Source: Corallium rubrum (lineage: Eukaryota > Cnidaria > Anthozoa > Scleralcyonacea > Coralliidae). Taken from it: a stretch of 64,000 nucleotides of DNA. This document shows, one piece after another, positions 1 to 12,900 of this stretch. The notes under the pieces are model-generated. The model made no database searches. It was given only the letters and a program-made list of their open reading frames with translations, and was not told the DNA's origin. Position 1 is the first letter of the stretch. Each line of letters starts with the position of its first letter. The stretch covers positions 22,326,495 to 22,390,494 of the forward strand of contig OZ035997.1 of the NCBI GenBank assembly GCA_964035015.1, given 5' to 3'. The translations under genes and the position numbers were made by a program.

Positions 1-4
1 ATTA

Positions 5-245
5 ATTTACGGAGAGGGTAAACCGGTGAACCCGGCGAAAACCCTCGAAGCACAGGAGAGATCAACTACAACTCTATACTCACATGAATTCCAAGCTCGA
101 CAACGAGGTCATTCCCAAGGGGGCACCTACCCAAGTACTAACTCTATCTAACCGCGCTTAACGTTTTGGTGAGAGGCAGCGTCCCTAACAGCAAACGTCA
201 CCCGTGCTCTAAACGCACTAAACGCAACCTCTGAGGAAAGCCCCA
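5..245 (-). repeat. 5S rRNA-derived SINE copy 1
   Basis: Read on the minus strand it contains GTTAGTACTTGGGTAGGTG and CTTGGGAATGACC, close to the internal promoter end of 5S rRNA (TTAGTACTTGGATGGGAGAC). It is followed by the family body (CTGTGCTTCGAGGGTTTT). Other copies lie at 9284, 12735 and 49272. Confidence 0.65.
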
Positions 246-260
246 ACCAGGGGAAGGATT

Positions 261-940
261 ATGAAGAATACAGAAGAAGACAAAAAACAAATATCGTGGT
301 TATAAGGGTATATAATGTAATGCACAATAACATTTATATATTTTCTGTAAAAAATCGGCCCATCAGTTTTAACTTGTGTTGGTGTGTAACAGAACTTGCG
401 CCAGGCAAATTCAAATGAATGTACACTACCCTGAAATAGAACAGTTCAGTAAACACACACCCGGAGTGCTTACGACATATTTGAACTGTTCTGAGAGAGC
501 CAAAGTTAGTATTCAGGAAGATATCACTGAAACTCCTGATAATGCATCACAAAGTAAGTTTGCACGACAAACTAATGAATTAAGAGATGATTCAAATTGG
601 AAGAATTAGAGTGCGTTTCTAGGAGCACCAGAATAACTTTCATCCAGAATGATGTTATCGCGAAAAATGTTTAAACGGTTGTATTCTGCAAGTTTGGGGC
701 ATCACCTACCTATACTAAGAAGGCTTCTGATTGGTTTAGATAACCTAACCCTAATCATTTAAGAGCATGGAAACGAATTGATAATCGACAATGTGATTGG
801 CTACTTAGGTCTTTACTGGTAAGTTTGGGAAATTTTTGACCCAAGTCATTTCTCGAGAACGAAAATGTGTTCACAACGGCCAATCTATTGTAAAATAATA
901 TAAGTAAGGTTCAGACGATACCATTTGGTTTAGCTACAAC
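261..940. other. No gene seen
   Basis: AT-rich DNA with a 77-codon ORF (376-609) that has no recognisable motif or splice support. Nothing else was identified. Confidence 0.5.
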
Positions 941-941
941 G

Positions 942-1665
942 TGTTTAAGGTCTCCATTAAGGTTTGCAGGATCATTTTGGTAAAGCGCTTTCAATTCTTC
1001 AGAATTTATGCCACAGAAATAAGACAGATATCGTTAGAAAGCTACAATGTTGAAGTTACAATGTTTAAAGTTACAATGTTGTATTTGATTTTGCGATAAA
1101 CGCAAACCAATAATAGTTGTGAATTTTTCAAGGAAAACCAGAAGGCTTCACTCGGGGCGACTCAAGTACAAAGCGTTTTATTTTGCTCAAATTCGTTTTT
1201 CACAGTTCGATTCCGCGATAAAGTTCCAGCAAAACGGTGTCAGCGTTTTTTGTATGTCGAGTTTTACCGATTTTATTGATGACCAAAGTTGAAAATGTTG
1301 GGGGTTTTTGACCAACATTTGAACAAAATAAGTCATAAAATCGAAACCAGCCAAAAAAAGATAACAAAACACGCTAACACCGTTTTGCTGGAAACTCATC
1401 TCGGAATCGAACTGCGAAAATTTTTTTTGAACAAAATAAAGTGCTTTGTACTCGAGTCACCCCCGAGTGAAGCCCTCTGGTTTTAATTAAAAAATTCACA
1501 ACTATTATTGTCTTGTGTTTATTGCAGAACCAAATAAAACAACATTGTGTTCTACAAATTAATAGCTTTCTAACGATATCTATTTTGTTTTTGTAGTATA
1601 AATTCTGACGAATGGAGAGTGCTTTACCGAAATGACCCTGCAAACCTTAACGAAGACCTTAAAAT
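942..1665. repeat. Fold-back repeat family A, copy 1
   Basis: Arms 942-1240 and about 1375-1665 are inverted copies (GGTAAAGCGCTTTCAATTC against GAATGGAGAGTGCTTTACC). A second copy lies at 49838-50462. Short ORFs here are shadows. Confidence 0.75.
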
Positions 1666-1798
1666 GTATTGTCAAGCTGGCATGAAAAAACACCTTGTCA
1701 TACGGGGATGTAACTTCATTCCATCCAGCGAGAAAATATTGCATAACATCATCTCTGGATGAGCTCACTTAATCAGCAGTATAATAACAGTAAAACCA

Positions 1799-2098
1799 AC
1801 CTCGTCCCCAGGGCGTTCGTGAGAAGATGCGGCGAGGCGACAGAACCTGGATATTGGCGAAGCACGATAATAAATATTTCGATACATTTCCAAGTTCAGC
1901 AGCTAGAAGGACAAGACTCGGCAGAGTAAAATACTTTGTTTGCTTTTCACAGTTTGCTTGTACACACTTAATGTTTTCAACTGGCGGGGAAATGTTCCAA
2001 ATATATTGAATACTTTCTCACGTGATCTACAGCCGTTGTCAGGGCATTTGTCGCTCGCTTCGCTGCATCTTCTCACAAAGGCCCTGGGAACGAGGTTG
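1799..2098. repeat. Fold-back repeat with CCCTGGGAACGAGG end
   Basis: The left end CCTCGTCCCCAGGGCGTTCG and the right end (GGCCCTGGGAACGAGG) are inverted. Similar ends occur near 29450-29515, 34090-34372 and 62315-62360, so this is a dispersed family. Confidence 0.5.
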
Positions 2099-2099
2099 C

Positions 2100-3235
2100 A
2101 GTAAAACGGTATATTCACACTTTGCGAACTAAGGCGCGTTCGCATCAGATTATTGCTTAACATTTTGTGTTACATTTTTTTACAATCTAAATCTAATGCC
2201 TCGTTTCACGGTACCGGTCAAAGTTTTAGCCCGATAAACCGATAAGTAAATGTTGATCAATCATGTGATAAAATATTTAACATCGGGAGTGAAGCTTTTA
2301 TATAACTTACCCACAATGTTATTAGTGTGTTCTTATTGCTCGTTAAATATACTGAGAAATAAACTTTGAGAAAAGAAAAATCAAAACACTCAGATGCAGT
2401 AAGTAATGTGAGAAGTGGTTATCTTTTAAGGCTATTAATATTCAATCTTCCAAGTTCCAACACCGATGTATTTTGTGAGATCTGATTGGATAATTTGCAC
2501 CACTCTCCATGCGTTACTGCTCGTGCAGTAAATGTTATATAACACATGGAAATTAATGCACAGTTGCCAATTTTTTGAAATTGTGAAGCGACAGCGAGGG
2601 ATACAAAAGATTAAACAGCTTGGAATATTATAACTTCTTGAGGTAAACTAGTATTTTAGATATTTCTATAGGAAACTCGTTCTTAAGTAAGGAAATTTAG
2701 GCAAAGATACCGTGTAAATGATCAGATTGTCACTGATTTCGCAAGCGAAATTTCATATCCAGTGTTCTCAAATAGAATATTAAAATGTTTAAAGCACTCT
2801 TTGTTCGTGTTTTATCGCAACTTACATCCACGCGTTTACTAACAAAGAACGAGAAATTAAATATTGCATTCGACTTCGCCTCGAGCAGTATTTACTTTCT
2901 CGTTCATTGTTAGTGAACTCGTAGGTGTAAACCCCGATAAAACACTCACGCGAGTGCTTTAATCCTCAATCACACCACTATGGTCACCCTGCGAGACTCT
3001 CCTATCCAGAAAAATTATCAAGCACCAAAAAGAGCCAGGCGTCATCCGACTCTCAAGTCTCCTGTATTTTATTCTGGTTAAGACGATTTTACTTGTCATG
3101 GAGAATCCAAGGACGAGAAACAATGAATGAATTTTTAACAAAACTAATTTTTATCCAGATAAAAATCGTCCGGTCTCGTGTACGAGGCGTAAAGTTAAGT
3201 ACAACTAACTCGAAGTCGACCGAGGTTTAAAATGC
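2100..3235. other. No gene seen
   Basis: AT-rich DNA. 2800-2960 contains a weak inverted pair around CTCGTTCATTGTTAGT. No exon, RNA gene or named repeat was recognised. Confidence 0.4.
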
Positions 3236-3683
3236 CTATGAAGCAAAGATGAAGTCTGTCTTATTTGAAAAGAACACTTAAAATGAGGGAGTAATATCTC
3301 GTTTCCTTGCTTCGTTGTCGAAATATTTCAGTTTTCTTGATGTAAAAATTGAACATTTTGACATCATATCTACAGAACAAGTTATCGCAGAGAAGGACAT
3401 ATATCCTTGGCATTCCTTGCTATCTACATGTCTGGTGTTGTGAGAGAAACATACCCACACGCGTCCTTCAAGTTTGATTTGATAATAGGAACAGTGTAAA
3501 ATCTTCTTCAGTGAGTCATTGTGCAGGTGTGACGTACGCTTATGTTTAATTTGCATATCAAACCACCTGAAAAACCTCAAAAAAACAAAGCAAGGAAATG
3601 AAAAACTGCAGAGGGGATGTTACTTAACATTTTAGGTGTTCTTTCAAATAAGACAGATTTAATTTTTGCTTCTTCATAGCAAT
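3236..3683. mobile_element. Non-autonomous element with ~50-bp terminal inverted repeats
   Basis: CTATGAAGCAAAGATGAAGT at the left pairs with the inverted right end (TTTTTGCTTCTTCATAG). The right half (3420-3680) resembles 30655-30890, a second copy. Confidence 0.6.
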
Positions 3684-4227
3684 AGGTACTTTAAATATCC
3701 CAGCTTTACAGCTCCGGGGTTCGCCCCGGTATAGACCGAAGCAGAACAAAACTTCGCTCTGGATTACTGCTACCTGAGCGACACCGTGGTGAGTTAACGT
3801 AGTGAAACTACAACTAAAGTACAGTTTGAGTATACGCTATTTATACGAGCAAACATCTACTATAATATTCCAAAATTTCAGACTATAAAAAGACGCACTA
3901 CAATAATATACTATATCAAAGACCCCTTATCTTTTTACAGTTGTGTTAGGTTATGTCACCTCATAAAACTGAGGCTACAAGGACATTCGCCTTGACACTG
4001 TCAAGACGAAATTTCTAACTTTTCTTCCGTCATTCGGAATTCTTTAATTCTATTCCCCAGGAGATCTGTACTCGATTCTCGTCATCTTTTTGTACACTGG
4101 ATACTTACGTATTATTAGATGTCAACTTTTCCAACGTTCACGTCTGTTAGTAAGATCTATCCATTTTGTGAAATTATTATCTGGACTCAGTAGACCAAAA
4201 CAGCAATTTCTTGACAATGTGTATTTG
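3684..4227 (-). other. Probable KLF 3' untranslated region and downstream DNA
   Basis: This lies directly 3' of the KLF stop at 4228. I could not place the poly(A) site with confidence. Confidence 0.35.
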
Positions 4228-4507
4228 TCAGTGGCGCTTCATGTGCAGTGAGAGATGGTCTGATCGTGAGAATGATCGATCACAATGAGCACATTTAAAA
4301 GGCTTGGCACCTGTGTGCTTTCTAAAATGTCTGGTGAGTTCATCTGACCTTGCAAAGCGCCACGTACAACCTTCCCAAGAACATTTATATGGCTTCTCCC
4401 CGGTGTGTGTTCGTCGATGAGCTTTGAGATGAGAGCTTTTTGTATAGACCTTACTGCAACCAGCAAAATCACACTTGTGTATCCTTTTCCTTGTTTTATC
4501 AGCTGAA
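4228..4507 (-). CDS. KLF last coding exon: three C2H2 zinc fingers
   Basis: The acceptor TTTTTAG lies just above 4507 and the stop TGA is at 4230-4228. The 93 codons (stop included) encode fingers of the form [30 protein letters not shown] and [13 protein letters not shown]. The DNA-contact positions RSDELTR and RSDHLSL are typical of KLF/SP proteins, and the C-x4-C, C-x4-C, C-x2-C spacing with the 23/23/21-residue pattern is diagnostic for the family. No frameshift is visible. A longer ORF in another frame over the same DNA (4239-4472) is a shadow. Confidence 0.95.
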
Positions 4508-7500
4508 CTAAAAACAGAAAACAGTATCTTAAGTCAACCAGTGAATCAATGCAGATTACTGTAGGCTAGTCGGGTGATAAATATTATTGCCCAGCAGATA
4601 ACTTTTAAAAACACCATATCGAATAGGAATACATTGAGAAGATTGAAATACTTTAATAAAAAACTAACGTTTCGTCACTACACGAGTAACATCATCAGAG
4701 TGATATAGATTTACATAAATTCTCGGCTTAAATAACCTAGGCAATTACAAAAATAGAAATGAGGAAATAGAGATAGGTGATAGGACTGAATTTCTCTATT
4801 CCTCCTAAGAAGCTAAACTATTGTGACGTTTTAATTCCATTTGAACTCCTTTATCGCAAACTCCAAAATGAATCAATCTCGCAAAGCTCTGGCCATAACA
4901 AGGACTCCATAAAGACGAAGCTTAAAGATATAATTGCTCTTACAGGATACCGAACTTATTCTCCACCAAAATCTGCCTTTTCTGATGAAGAATTCAAAGT
5001 TTTAAAGAAACTCAAAGACGACAAGGATATCATCATCGTCAAACCAGATAAGGGAAATGGGGTAGTAATCCTTGATAAGGTTGACTATCACAACAAGATG
5101 GAAGAATTACTTCGGGATACTTCCAAATTCGTTCCGCTTAATGATGACCCTGTTAAAACAACGATGAAACGAGAAACCAAAGTGCGAACTTTCCTCCGAA
5201 ACCTCAAGAAAACAAACGTAATTACCGACGAGCAATTCAAGAATCTAGCACCAACTGGCTCCCGACCAGGTATATTGTATGGACTGCCTAAGATTCACAA
5301 AATCGATATACCTCTTCGACCTATTCTCTCGGCTATAGGTACTCATTCCTACAATTTAGCTAAGTTTCTTGTCTCTTTTCTTCATCCTCTTTCTTTAGGT
5401 TCTTATTTGATTAGTAACTCGTTTTCCTTTATTCAGGAATTGGTTTCTTTAAATTTGAATAGCGATCAATTAATTATGGCCAGTTTTGATGTCAAATCTT
5501 TGTTCACCAACATCCCTCTCGATGAAACAATACAAATTATTTTAGACCAATTGTTTCTTACCAACCATTTGCACCAGGGTTTCTCGCGCAAACAATTTGA
5601 AGAGCTTTTAAATTTAGCCGTAAAAAATTGTCATTTTTTGTTTAATGGGAAATTCTACCAACAAATTGACGGAGTAGCTATGGGTTCCCCACTCGGTCCG
5701 CTTTTCGCCAACATATTCCTTTCACATCATGAAAAGAGATGGCTAGATAATTGTCCTAAAGAATATAAACCGGTTTTTTATAGACGTTATGTTGACGATT
5801 CGTTTATTTTATTTAAATCTCGTAATCACATTGAACGTTTTCTTAACTATTTGAATGCACAACACCCTAACATTAAATTTACATGCGAAATTGAAACTGA
5901 TAAAACATTATCCTTTCTCGACATAACAGTCCGTAGGTCTGATAACTCCTTTATCACTTCCGTTTACCGAAAACCAACATTTACCGGACTTTTTACCAAT
6001 TTCGAAAGTTTTTTACCTATTATTTACAAAAGAGGTCTCATCTACACTCTTTTATTTCGCTACTTCAACATATGTTCCTCCTATATAATTTTTCAAGAAG
6101 AACTCTCAAAATTTAAGAATTTGTTACTTCATAACGGCTACCCTGAACGGTTTTTAGACCAGTGTTTTCGCATTTGCTTGAATAAGATTTTTGATCCGCC
6201 AGTCAAACCACTCACTGCACCTAAGTTGCAGTTTTCACTTATTTTACCATTCACTGGTAATCATGGCCTACAAATCCGCCAACAACTTTTAAAATTATTG
6301 TCATCTTCATATCCGCACATTAGCCTTCGAATAGTATTTCGACCAGTCTGCCGAATCTCAAGTTTCTTTCGCTTTAAAGACCGGATTCCTATGCGCCTAA
6401 GATCCAACGTTGTTTATAAATTTACGTGTCAAAGCTGTTCCGCTTTGTATATCGGTAAAACATGCCGTCATTTACACACCAGGGTCTGCGAGCATATGGG
6501 CATTTCGGCCTACACAGGTAATGAGATTCCTTTTCCTTCCCAATCATCCAGTGTCTTAACACATACGAAAAAAACCGGACATCCGATTTCCTTTGAAGAT
6601 TTTTCCATTCTCTCCACCGGTAACTCGCAGTTCGAGGTCCTCCTTAAAGAGAGTTTATTAATATCTAAAACAAATCCTTCACTTAATGCCAACATCAGTT
6701 CCTTTCCGTTAGCGTTGTTTTGATCTCCTGACACGACGCTACACCTATCACCTATCTCTATTTCGGTATTTCCTCATTTCTATTTTTGTAATTGCCTAGG
6801 TTATTTAAGCCGAGAATTTATGTAAATCTATATCACTCTGATGATGTTACTCGTGTAGTGACGAAACGTTAGTTTTTTATTAAAGTATTTCAATCTTCCC
6901 AATGTATTCCTATTCGATATGGTGTTTTTAAAAGTTATCTGCTGGGCAATAATATTTATCACCCGACTACTACGTTTTCCGCCTGGTACTTCCATCGCTG
7001 AAATACTGTAGGCTAGATAGAGTCATGCGGCAAAGCTGACAATATCATTATCAACAACAGTGACTTGTGGACAGTAGGTCAACCAGTGAATCAATGCAGA
7101 TTACTGTAGGCTTAGATAGAGTCATACGGCAAAGCTGACAATGCCCGCAATACAGTAGCTTACGGTGGCTCGATAGGAAAAATCTATAAACAATCAGATT
7201 TTCCCCTTCTAAAACGTTTCACAGTGGAGATTCGTGCTTCGTTCTCGTTCCTTGCACAGCCCTAATGTTACTCTGAGTTTTGAAAAGTAATAAACAGTCC
7301 ACTGTTTTCAGGAGGGGAGAAATATTTGTTCCAGTAAGTTCAGAAATTCTAATTTGCATCAAATTTTCACTGCAAGTGTAAAACTTTTCAATTATCAGCA
7401 CTAACACTACGGCTAATGGCTATGCAAGGAACTAGAATGAGGCACAAATGTACACTGACGATATGACGTCAAAATTGAAAGAAAATTCCACTGTACATTA

Positions 7501-9860
7501 AAATTGAGAACATTTGATTAAACTCAACCTTCTACCACTTGACGTCAGGCGAAATATGAAAGATTTGTTTTTCTTTTTTAAGTGTAGAGCAGGTCTTTTG
7601 GATATTTAATTACCAGATTATGTGCAGAACCGACCAGCTCCTAAATATAACATTAGATCTTATGATGTGAATAATTCTGTTGATTTTAAATGTAGAACTC
7701 AATATTTTAAAAATTCCTATTTTCCTCGAGTTGTAACAAAGTGGAACTCATTGGATAGTGAACTTAAAACAATTGGTAGCTTTAGTCTTTTTAAGTCAAA
7801 ACTTTATCAGAAATTTTATAGGGAACTTAATTTTTACCAACTTCCACATAAATAGTTTGTATATTATTTTATTAATTTTTAATCTGTAGTAACAAATAGG
7901 TCTTATATAACTTTAAATAGATTTTTTACATTGCATGGTAGTCATGTTCAATTGGGGCAATGCCCTGTTTGGCCACCAGTTGCTTTAACTAATTATTTAT
8001 TCATTTGTGTTTAGTTTTATATATAGATACTTGTATGTATAATTTTTGAAAGCAACAAAATTATTAAAATAAATAAATAAAATGGCGGCATAATATACGA
8101 GAATAATGACGTCATTTCTCGAGTACGACAGCAGATATCGTAACTATTAACATTTTCAAACACTACATTGAAAGGACTTTCATTTAAAAGTAATTAATTT
8201 TTTGTCTGAAGTTTCCCTTTTAAGCTAGGCTCTAAAGAGAGACGGCAAAGCAGAGAATTAAAGCAGGTTACGCTAGAAAGAAAGAGAGAGAGTGTGTCAG
8301 GCAAAACTGGCAATACAAACTGTATGTAAATGTATTACATTCGCTACACTTTATCAGTGACATACTGTATATCACTGACACTTTAATACTGCACATATAT
8401 GCGAAAACCTGAGTCACGGAGACTGTAGGCACATGAATGAAGCCAGGCTGAACTTACCCAGGTGTTTGTGGGTGAGTCATTACAGCTTCCTCCTCCATCG
8501 TAGCTTCTTCTGGTATAGGTCTGGATAAAAAAACACGTTTCAATAAATCAATATTTTATCTAGACTAACTACCAGAGAAGCGACTCTACTAATCTCGCTC
8601 GGCTAGAAGTCGCGAGTAATTTCCGTTTACACGATTTTGTTAATATTAAGGTGTTACTCCGAGTGACGAACCATATCGGACAAATAGAGAAAACTCCACT
8701 TGGCCCGGCTTGGATTCGAAACCGCGACCTTCGGTTTACTAGTCCAATGCTCTACCAACTGAGCTACAGGTCAGGTTGGGAGCTGAAAGTCGAACGATAT
8801 AGTACTTAGGCTATTTGATATTTCGAAACAGACTAGTTTCTTCAATATCTAGACAACAGTCTTCATACATGACGATTTCGATTTGTATATCATTCGAAAA
8901 CGTTTTTGCTAGTTAGTAGAGTATTTTCAGGTTGGAGTTCATAAAGTTTTGGCTCCGACATTATGATAATTTTACTAAACTTACTTCTTTACTGCAACAG
9001 CAAGAGATGACAAGCCAGCAAGTGATGAAGTTACAGTAGGTTGGTCACTCCATTCATCACTAGTTTCATGTTCATCGACAATACCAACACTTTTAATTAC
9101 TGGAACTGACACTGGACTATCAGTACCATTCACTGAGTCGTGTCTTTTGCTGTCATGCTAAATACAAATAATGACGATATGTCAATTATATTCAACTTAA
9201 AGCAGTGCACATTGCTAACACACATAGATATAGAAGCGAGAATTTGTGCTAACACCACGTTTTTTATTTATTGAAAAACCCCGAATGACCCCCTTGTCGA
9301 GCTTGGAATTACTCCTGTGCTTCGAGGGTTTTTCACCGGGTTCTCCCGTTTTCCTCCCTCCGTAAAATCAACACCATCTTAGCTGTGATCCGTGGTCTGA
9401 ACTGTGCCGTATGGCGGCTGCCTGGAGTGCTTTTATATGCCTTTGATATGCCTCGATACGGCCAATGTTGATCTGCGTCCTTCGCAACTCAGGCATTGGT
9501 ATTATTATTACTATTTTTATTATTATTATTATGCTATCTATATTGTACATTGTACTGTTTTAGGTAGCTGCAATGCCGAGGTCATCCCACGACCTTAAGA
9601 CACTAGCCTTGTCTATTTAATGGAGAATGTTCGCCTCAGGATGTGCATGGCACTTTATTATTATTACTATTATTACTATTACTATTACTATTACTATTAC
9701 TATTACTATTACTATTACTATTACTATTACTATTACTATTACTATTACTATTACTATTACTATTACTATTACTATTACTATTACTATTACTATTACTATT
9801 ACTATTACTATTACTATTACTATTACTATCATTATCATTATCATTATCATTATCATTATC

Positions 9861-9920
<60 letters not shown>

Positions 9921-12900
9921 ATTATTATTATTATTATTATTAAATAATAAACATAGTGTTTCCACATATTTTCGCTTCTATTACAACTTTTCACCATGCA
10001 AAAATTCGGCAAAGAATTATACACAGAGGTATTTAAAAGCTTTCCAAAAACAGCCGAAATTCATTTCATCAACCTGGCAAATTCATCTGATGAAATTCTT
10101 TGAACAATTTTCTAGTTTGAATTTGGTTGTATTATGACTTGTCATAGTATTTCCATCTCTTGCACCAAATAGAAATATTTCATATGGAGACACCGCGTAC
10201 ACCGGCTATACTCCCCCAAGTCACATTGCAAATTTAGCAGTTTTTTATTATGACTTGTCACAGTATTTCCTATCTCTTGCACCAAATAGAAATATTTCAT
10301 ATGGAGACACCGCGTACACCGGCTATACTCCCCCAAGTCACATTGCAAATTTAGCAGTTTTGGTTAGAATGTCAAAGATAGCATTATAAGAATTTAGTAT
10401 AATTTCATAGTGGAAAAAGGCTTTCCAGAAACAATAGTCATGCAGGGTGACTACTGCATCACAAGACATTGTTCTTCAAAAGTAGTTTTTGGAAAACAAA
10501 CTGGTACTTATTCGTCTTATTCAAGACTGCACTGACTTTACTCGTTTCAGTCTCCCCTTCGGAGTTGTCACTTGGAAGTATGCGATTTTAGAATTCGTAG
10601 ATTCATTGAAATTCATAAAAACAAAACGTTGTAAAGGTAAGGAAGTATATTTTCTACAATTCTTGGTATTTTGTAGTAAGTTTTGGCTAGGTTTTGATCG
10701 TAGTAATGTTCTCGAAAACTTCGTCACGAGTGAAGAACATATTGAACATGAATTAAGTGCATAAAAGTCCATAACACAGAAGTCAAAACGCCAGAATAAA
10801 AGTCTTTTTAGCATATATTTGAATAAATGTACAAGTTCAGTTCCAAAGCAGGATGTTGTATAACTTCCTTTGAAATTATTTACTGACAAAGACTGTGACT
10901 TGCTAACATCGTCTGTGAATAAACAGAATCACCACTGCTAAAATGAAAGCAGTTGTTCAAAAGTTTTTGTTTCAACGTTATTGGTTTAGTTATCGACCTC
11001 TGAAATTATACTAAAACAATTAGTCACCTCAGTCTCGGTGACTATCGGTGTGTTTACCTCGCCGTCATCTCGACTTCCGTGACTAATTGTTAATTAAAGA
11101 TGTCTATTTTTGGCAATAAAAGAAGGAAGAGTTGGCATGGCATAGCTGTTATAGAAAATCCTAGAGTGTAAAAAAGTAGAGTGCTGTGTAGGTGTTAGAT
11201 TAATAGATTGCATGAAGTACTTAAGTGCGGTCTGAGACCGTGGGCACACATATTGAAAACGCACAAGCAAAAGCAAAAGCCAAAATAAAATAAGCTCTGC
11301 TTTTCCTCGAACCAAGATAAAGGACTACGAGCTAATAATTCTTTCTCAAATCCCGCATATCAGCGAGCCGCCATAAACACATCAAACATCACAAGCTACC
11401 TGCCACAATGCGTATACGACCCATGTCTAACCACGGTACACCGCCACATGTACTGTAAAATCTGAGTTAAAAGCACGAGGCGATAGCCCTTACACTTCTT
11501 TCGTGTTCAAGTGACGTCAAACGTACCTTTATCAGAGTACATGTGCACAGGAGCGATATGTTTTATTTGTTTTATAAAATAAAAAGAAGAAAAAAACAAG
11601 ATAAAAGTTGGAGTTTTGAAAGCTGGCTGGCTTCTCCCGCCAGGTAACGCCATCCTACGCCATTTTAGGTGGGGTCTGGCCAATCAGAGCGTGAGTAGAT
11701 GACACTTCATTTTATAATTGCATATAACACAAATCTGAATATCTCAAGAACGAAGTGAGATATGGAAGAGTTATCAACGCTAATCTTTATAAATGCAAGA
11801 CTACTTCCAAACTATATTTTTAACTCAATTTTTCATTTCATTACTTTTAGTCAACTTTTATTTGCGTAAAAACTTGGTGTTAAACTGACGTTGAAATATC
11901 CTCATGCATAGATGTTTAACTAACAGTAGAAATCTCACATTTCATAATTGAATCAACCTACAGCATTAATTTTAGAGTTTGCAGCTGGAAATTAGAATAT
12001 AAGACAGTTTTGTCTTACAGTCGTGGCAATAGAAGCGTTCCAAAAAAATGTCCAGCAGTTCATTTTCAAACTTTTACCAATTCATTTGATGAGTTCCTCA
12101 AATAGTTGACGAAGTTCGTTGACAAATTGCCAATTCAAACTACTTTACACTTCCTGCTTTCATCCTATTGGTTACTTAATTACTAAGCAGAACGTGATTG
12201 GTCAATTCCCAAGCTAATACCAGAAATTTGCCAACATTTCGAGGAAGTTAGCGGTTTTTCGAGGAACTTATCAAATGAATTGGTAAAAGTTAGGAAATAA
12301 ACTGCTCAGCATTTTTCGGAACGCTTCTATTGCCACGACTATAATTCTTTGAAAGTTTGCATGGTGACAAATAGTAATACAAGCGAGAATTTATGGTACG
12401 TCAACAGGTCGAAAGCTCAGCAATAAATAACAAACAATGTGGTGTTACCAAAAATAATCTCGCTTCTATTAGTTTTGTCTTTGGTTAAACATAATACAAT
12501 ACAATACAATACAATGCAATACAATGCAATGCAATGCAATGCAATGCAATGCAATGCAATGCAATGCAATGCAATGCAATGCAATGCAATGCAATGCAAT
12601 GCAATGCAATGCAATGCAATGCAATGCAATGCAATACAATACAATACAGTAAAAAAAATACAATACAATACAAATTTAATTACTTCTTCCCACAAGGGCC
12701 TTTTCAAGAGCAATTTACATTATTAAAGGCGCACTGGCAGCCGCCATACGACACATTTATGACACATATGTCAGACCATGAATCACATATCTAGGTGTTG
12801 ATTTTTACAAAGGGACAACCGGAGAACCCAGTGAAAAACCCTCGAAGCACAGGAGACCAACTAAACACTATTCACATGAGTTCCAAGCTCAAGAATGGGG

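Larger units (their letters stand above)
4570..7003 (+). mobile_element. Penelope-like retroelement with inverted terminal arms
   Basis: The insertion is bounded by a 13-bp target duplication, TACTGTAGGCTAG, at 4557-4569 and 7004-7016. Arms 4567-4783 and 6744-6969 are inverted copies of one another; the right one is the normal 3' terminal repeat (pLTR) and the left is reversed. A 34-bp tail (6970-7003) follows the right arm. The arms carry hammerhead-like motifs at 4663-4701 (minus) and 6835-6873 (plus). It sits in a KLF intron, opposite to gene orientation. Confidence 0.88.

Noticed and set aside
4239..4472. 77-codon ORF on the minus strand
   Set aside because: Shadow: the true frame over the same DNA encodes the three KLF zinc fingers.
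8702..8775. Functional tRNA gene
   Set aside because: A and B boxes are present, but the T stem and acceptor stem do not pair; better seen as SINE or pseudogene.
9617..10137. Poly-Tyr, poly-Leu, poly-Asn and poly-Ile/Val ORFs
   Set aside because: Both strands and all frames of a microsatellite; no gene signal.
12490..12651. CRISPR-like array
   Set aside because: Uninterrupted 5-bp microsatellite without spacers; the genome is also clearly animal.
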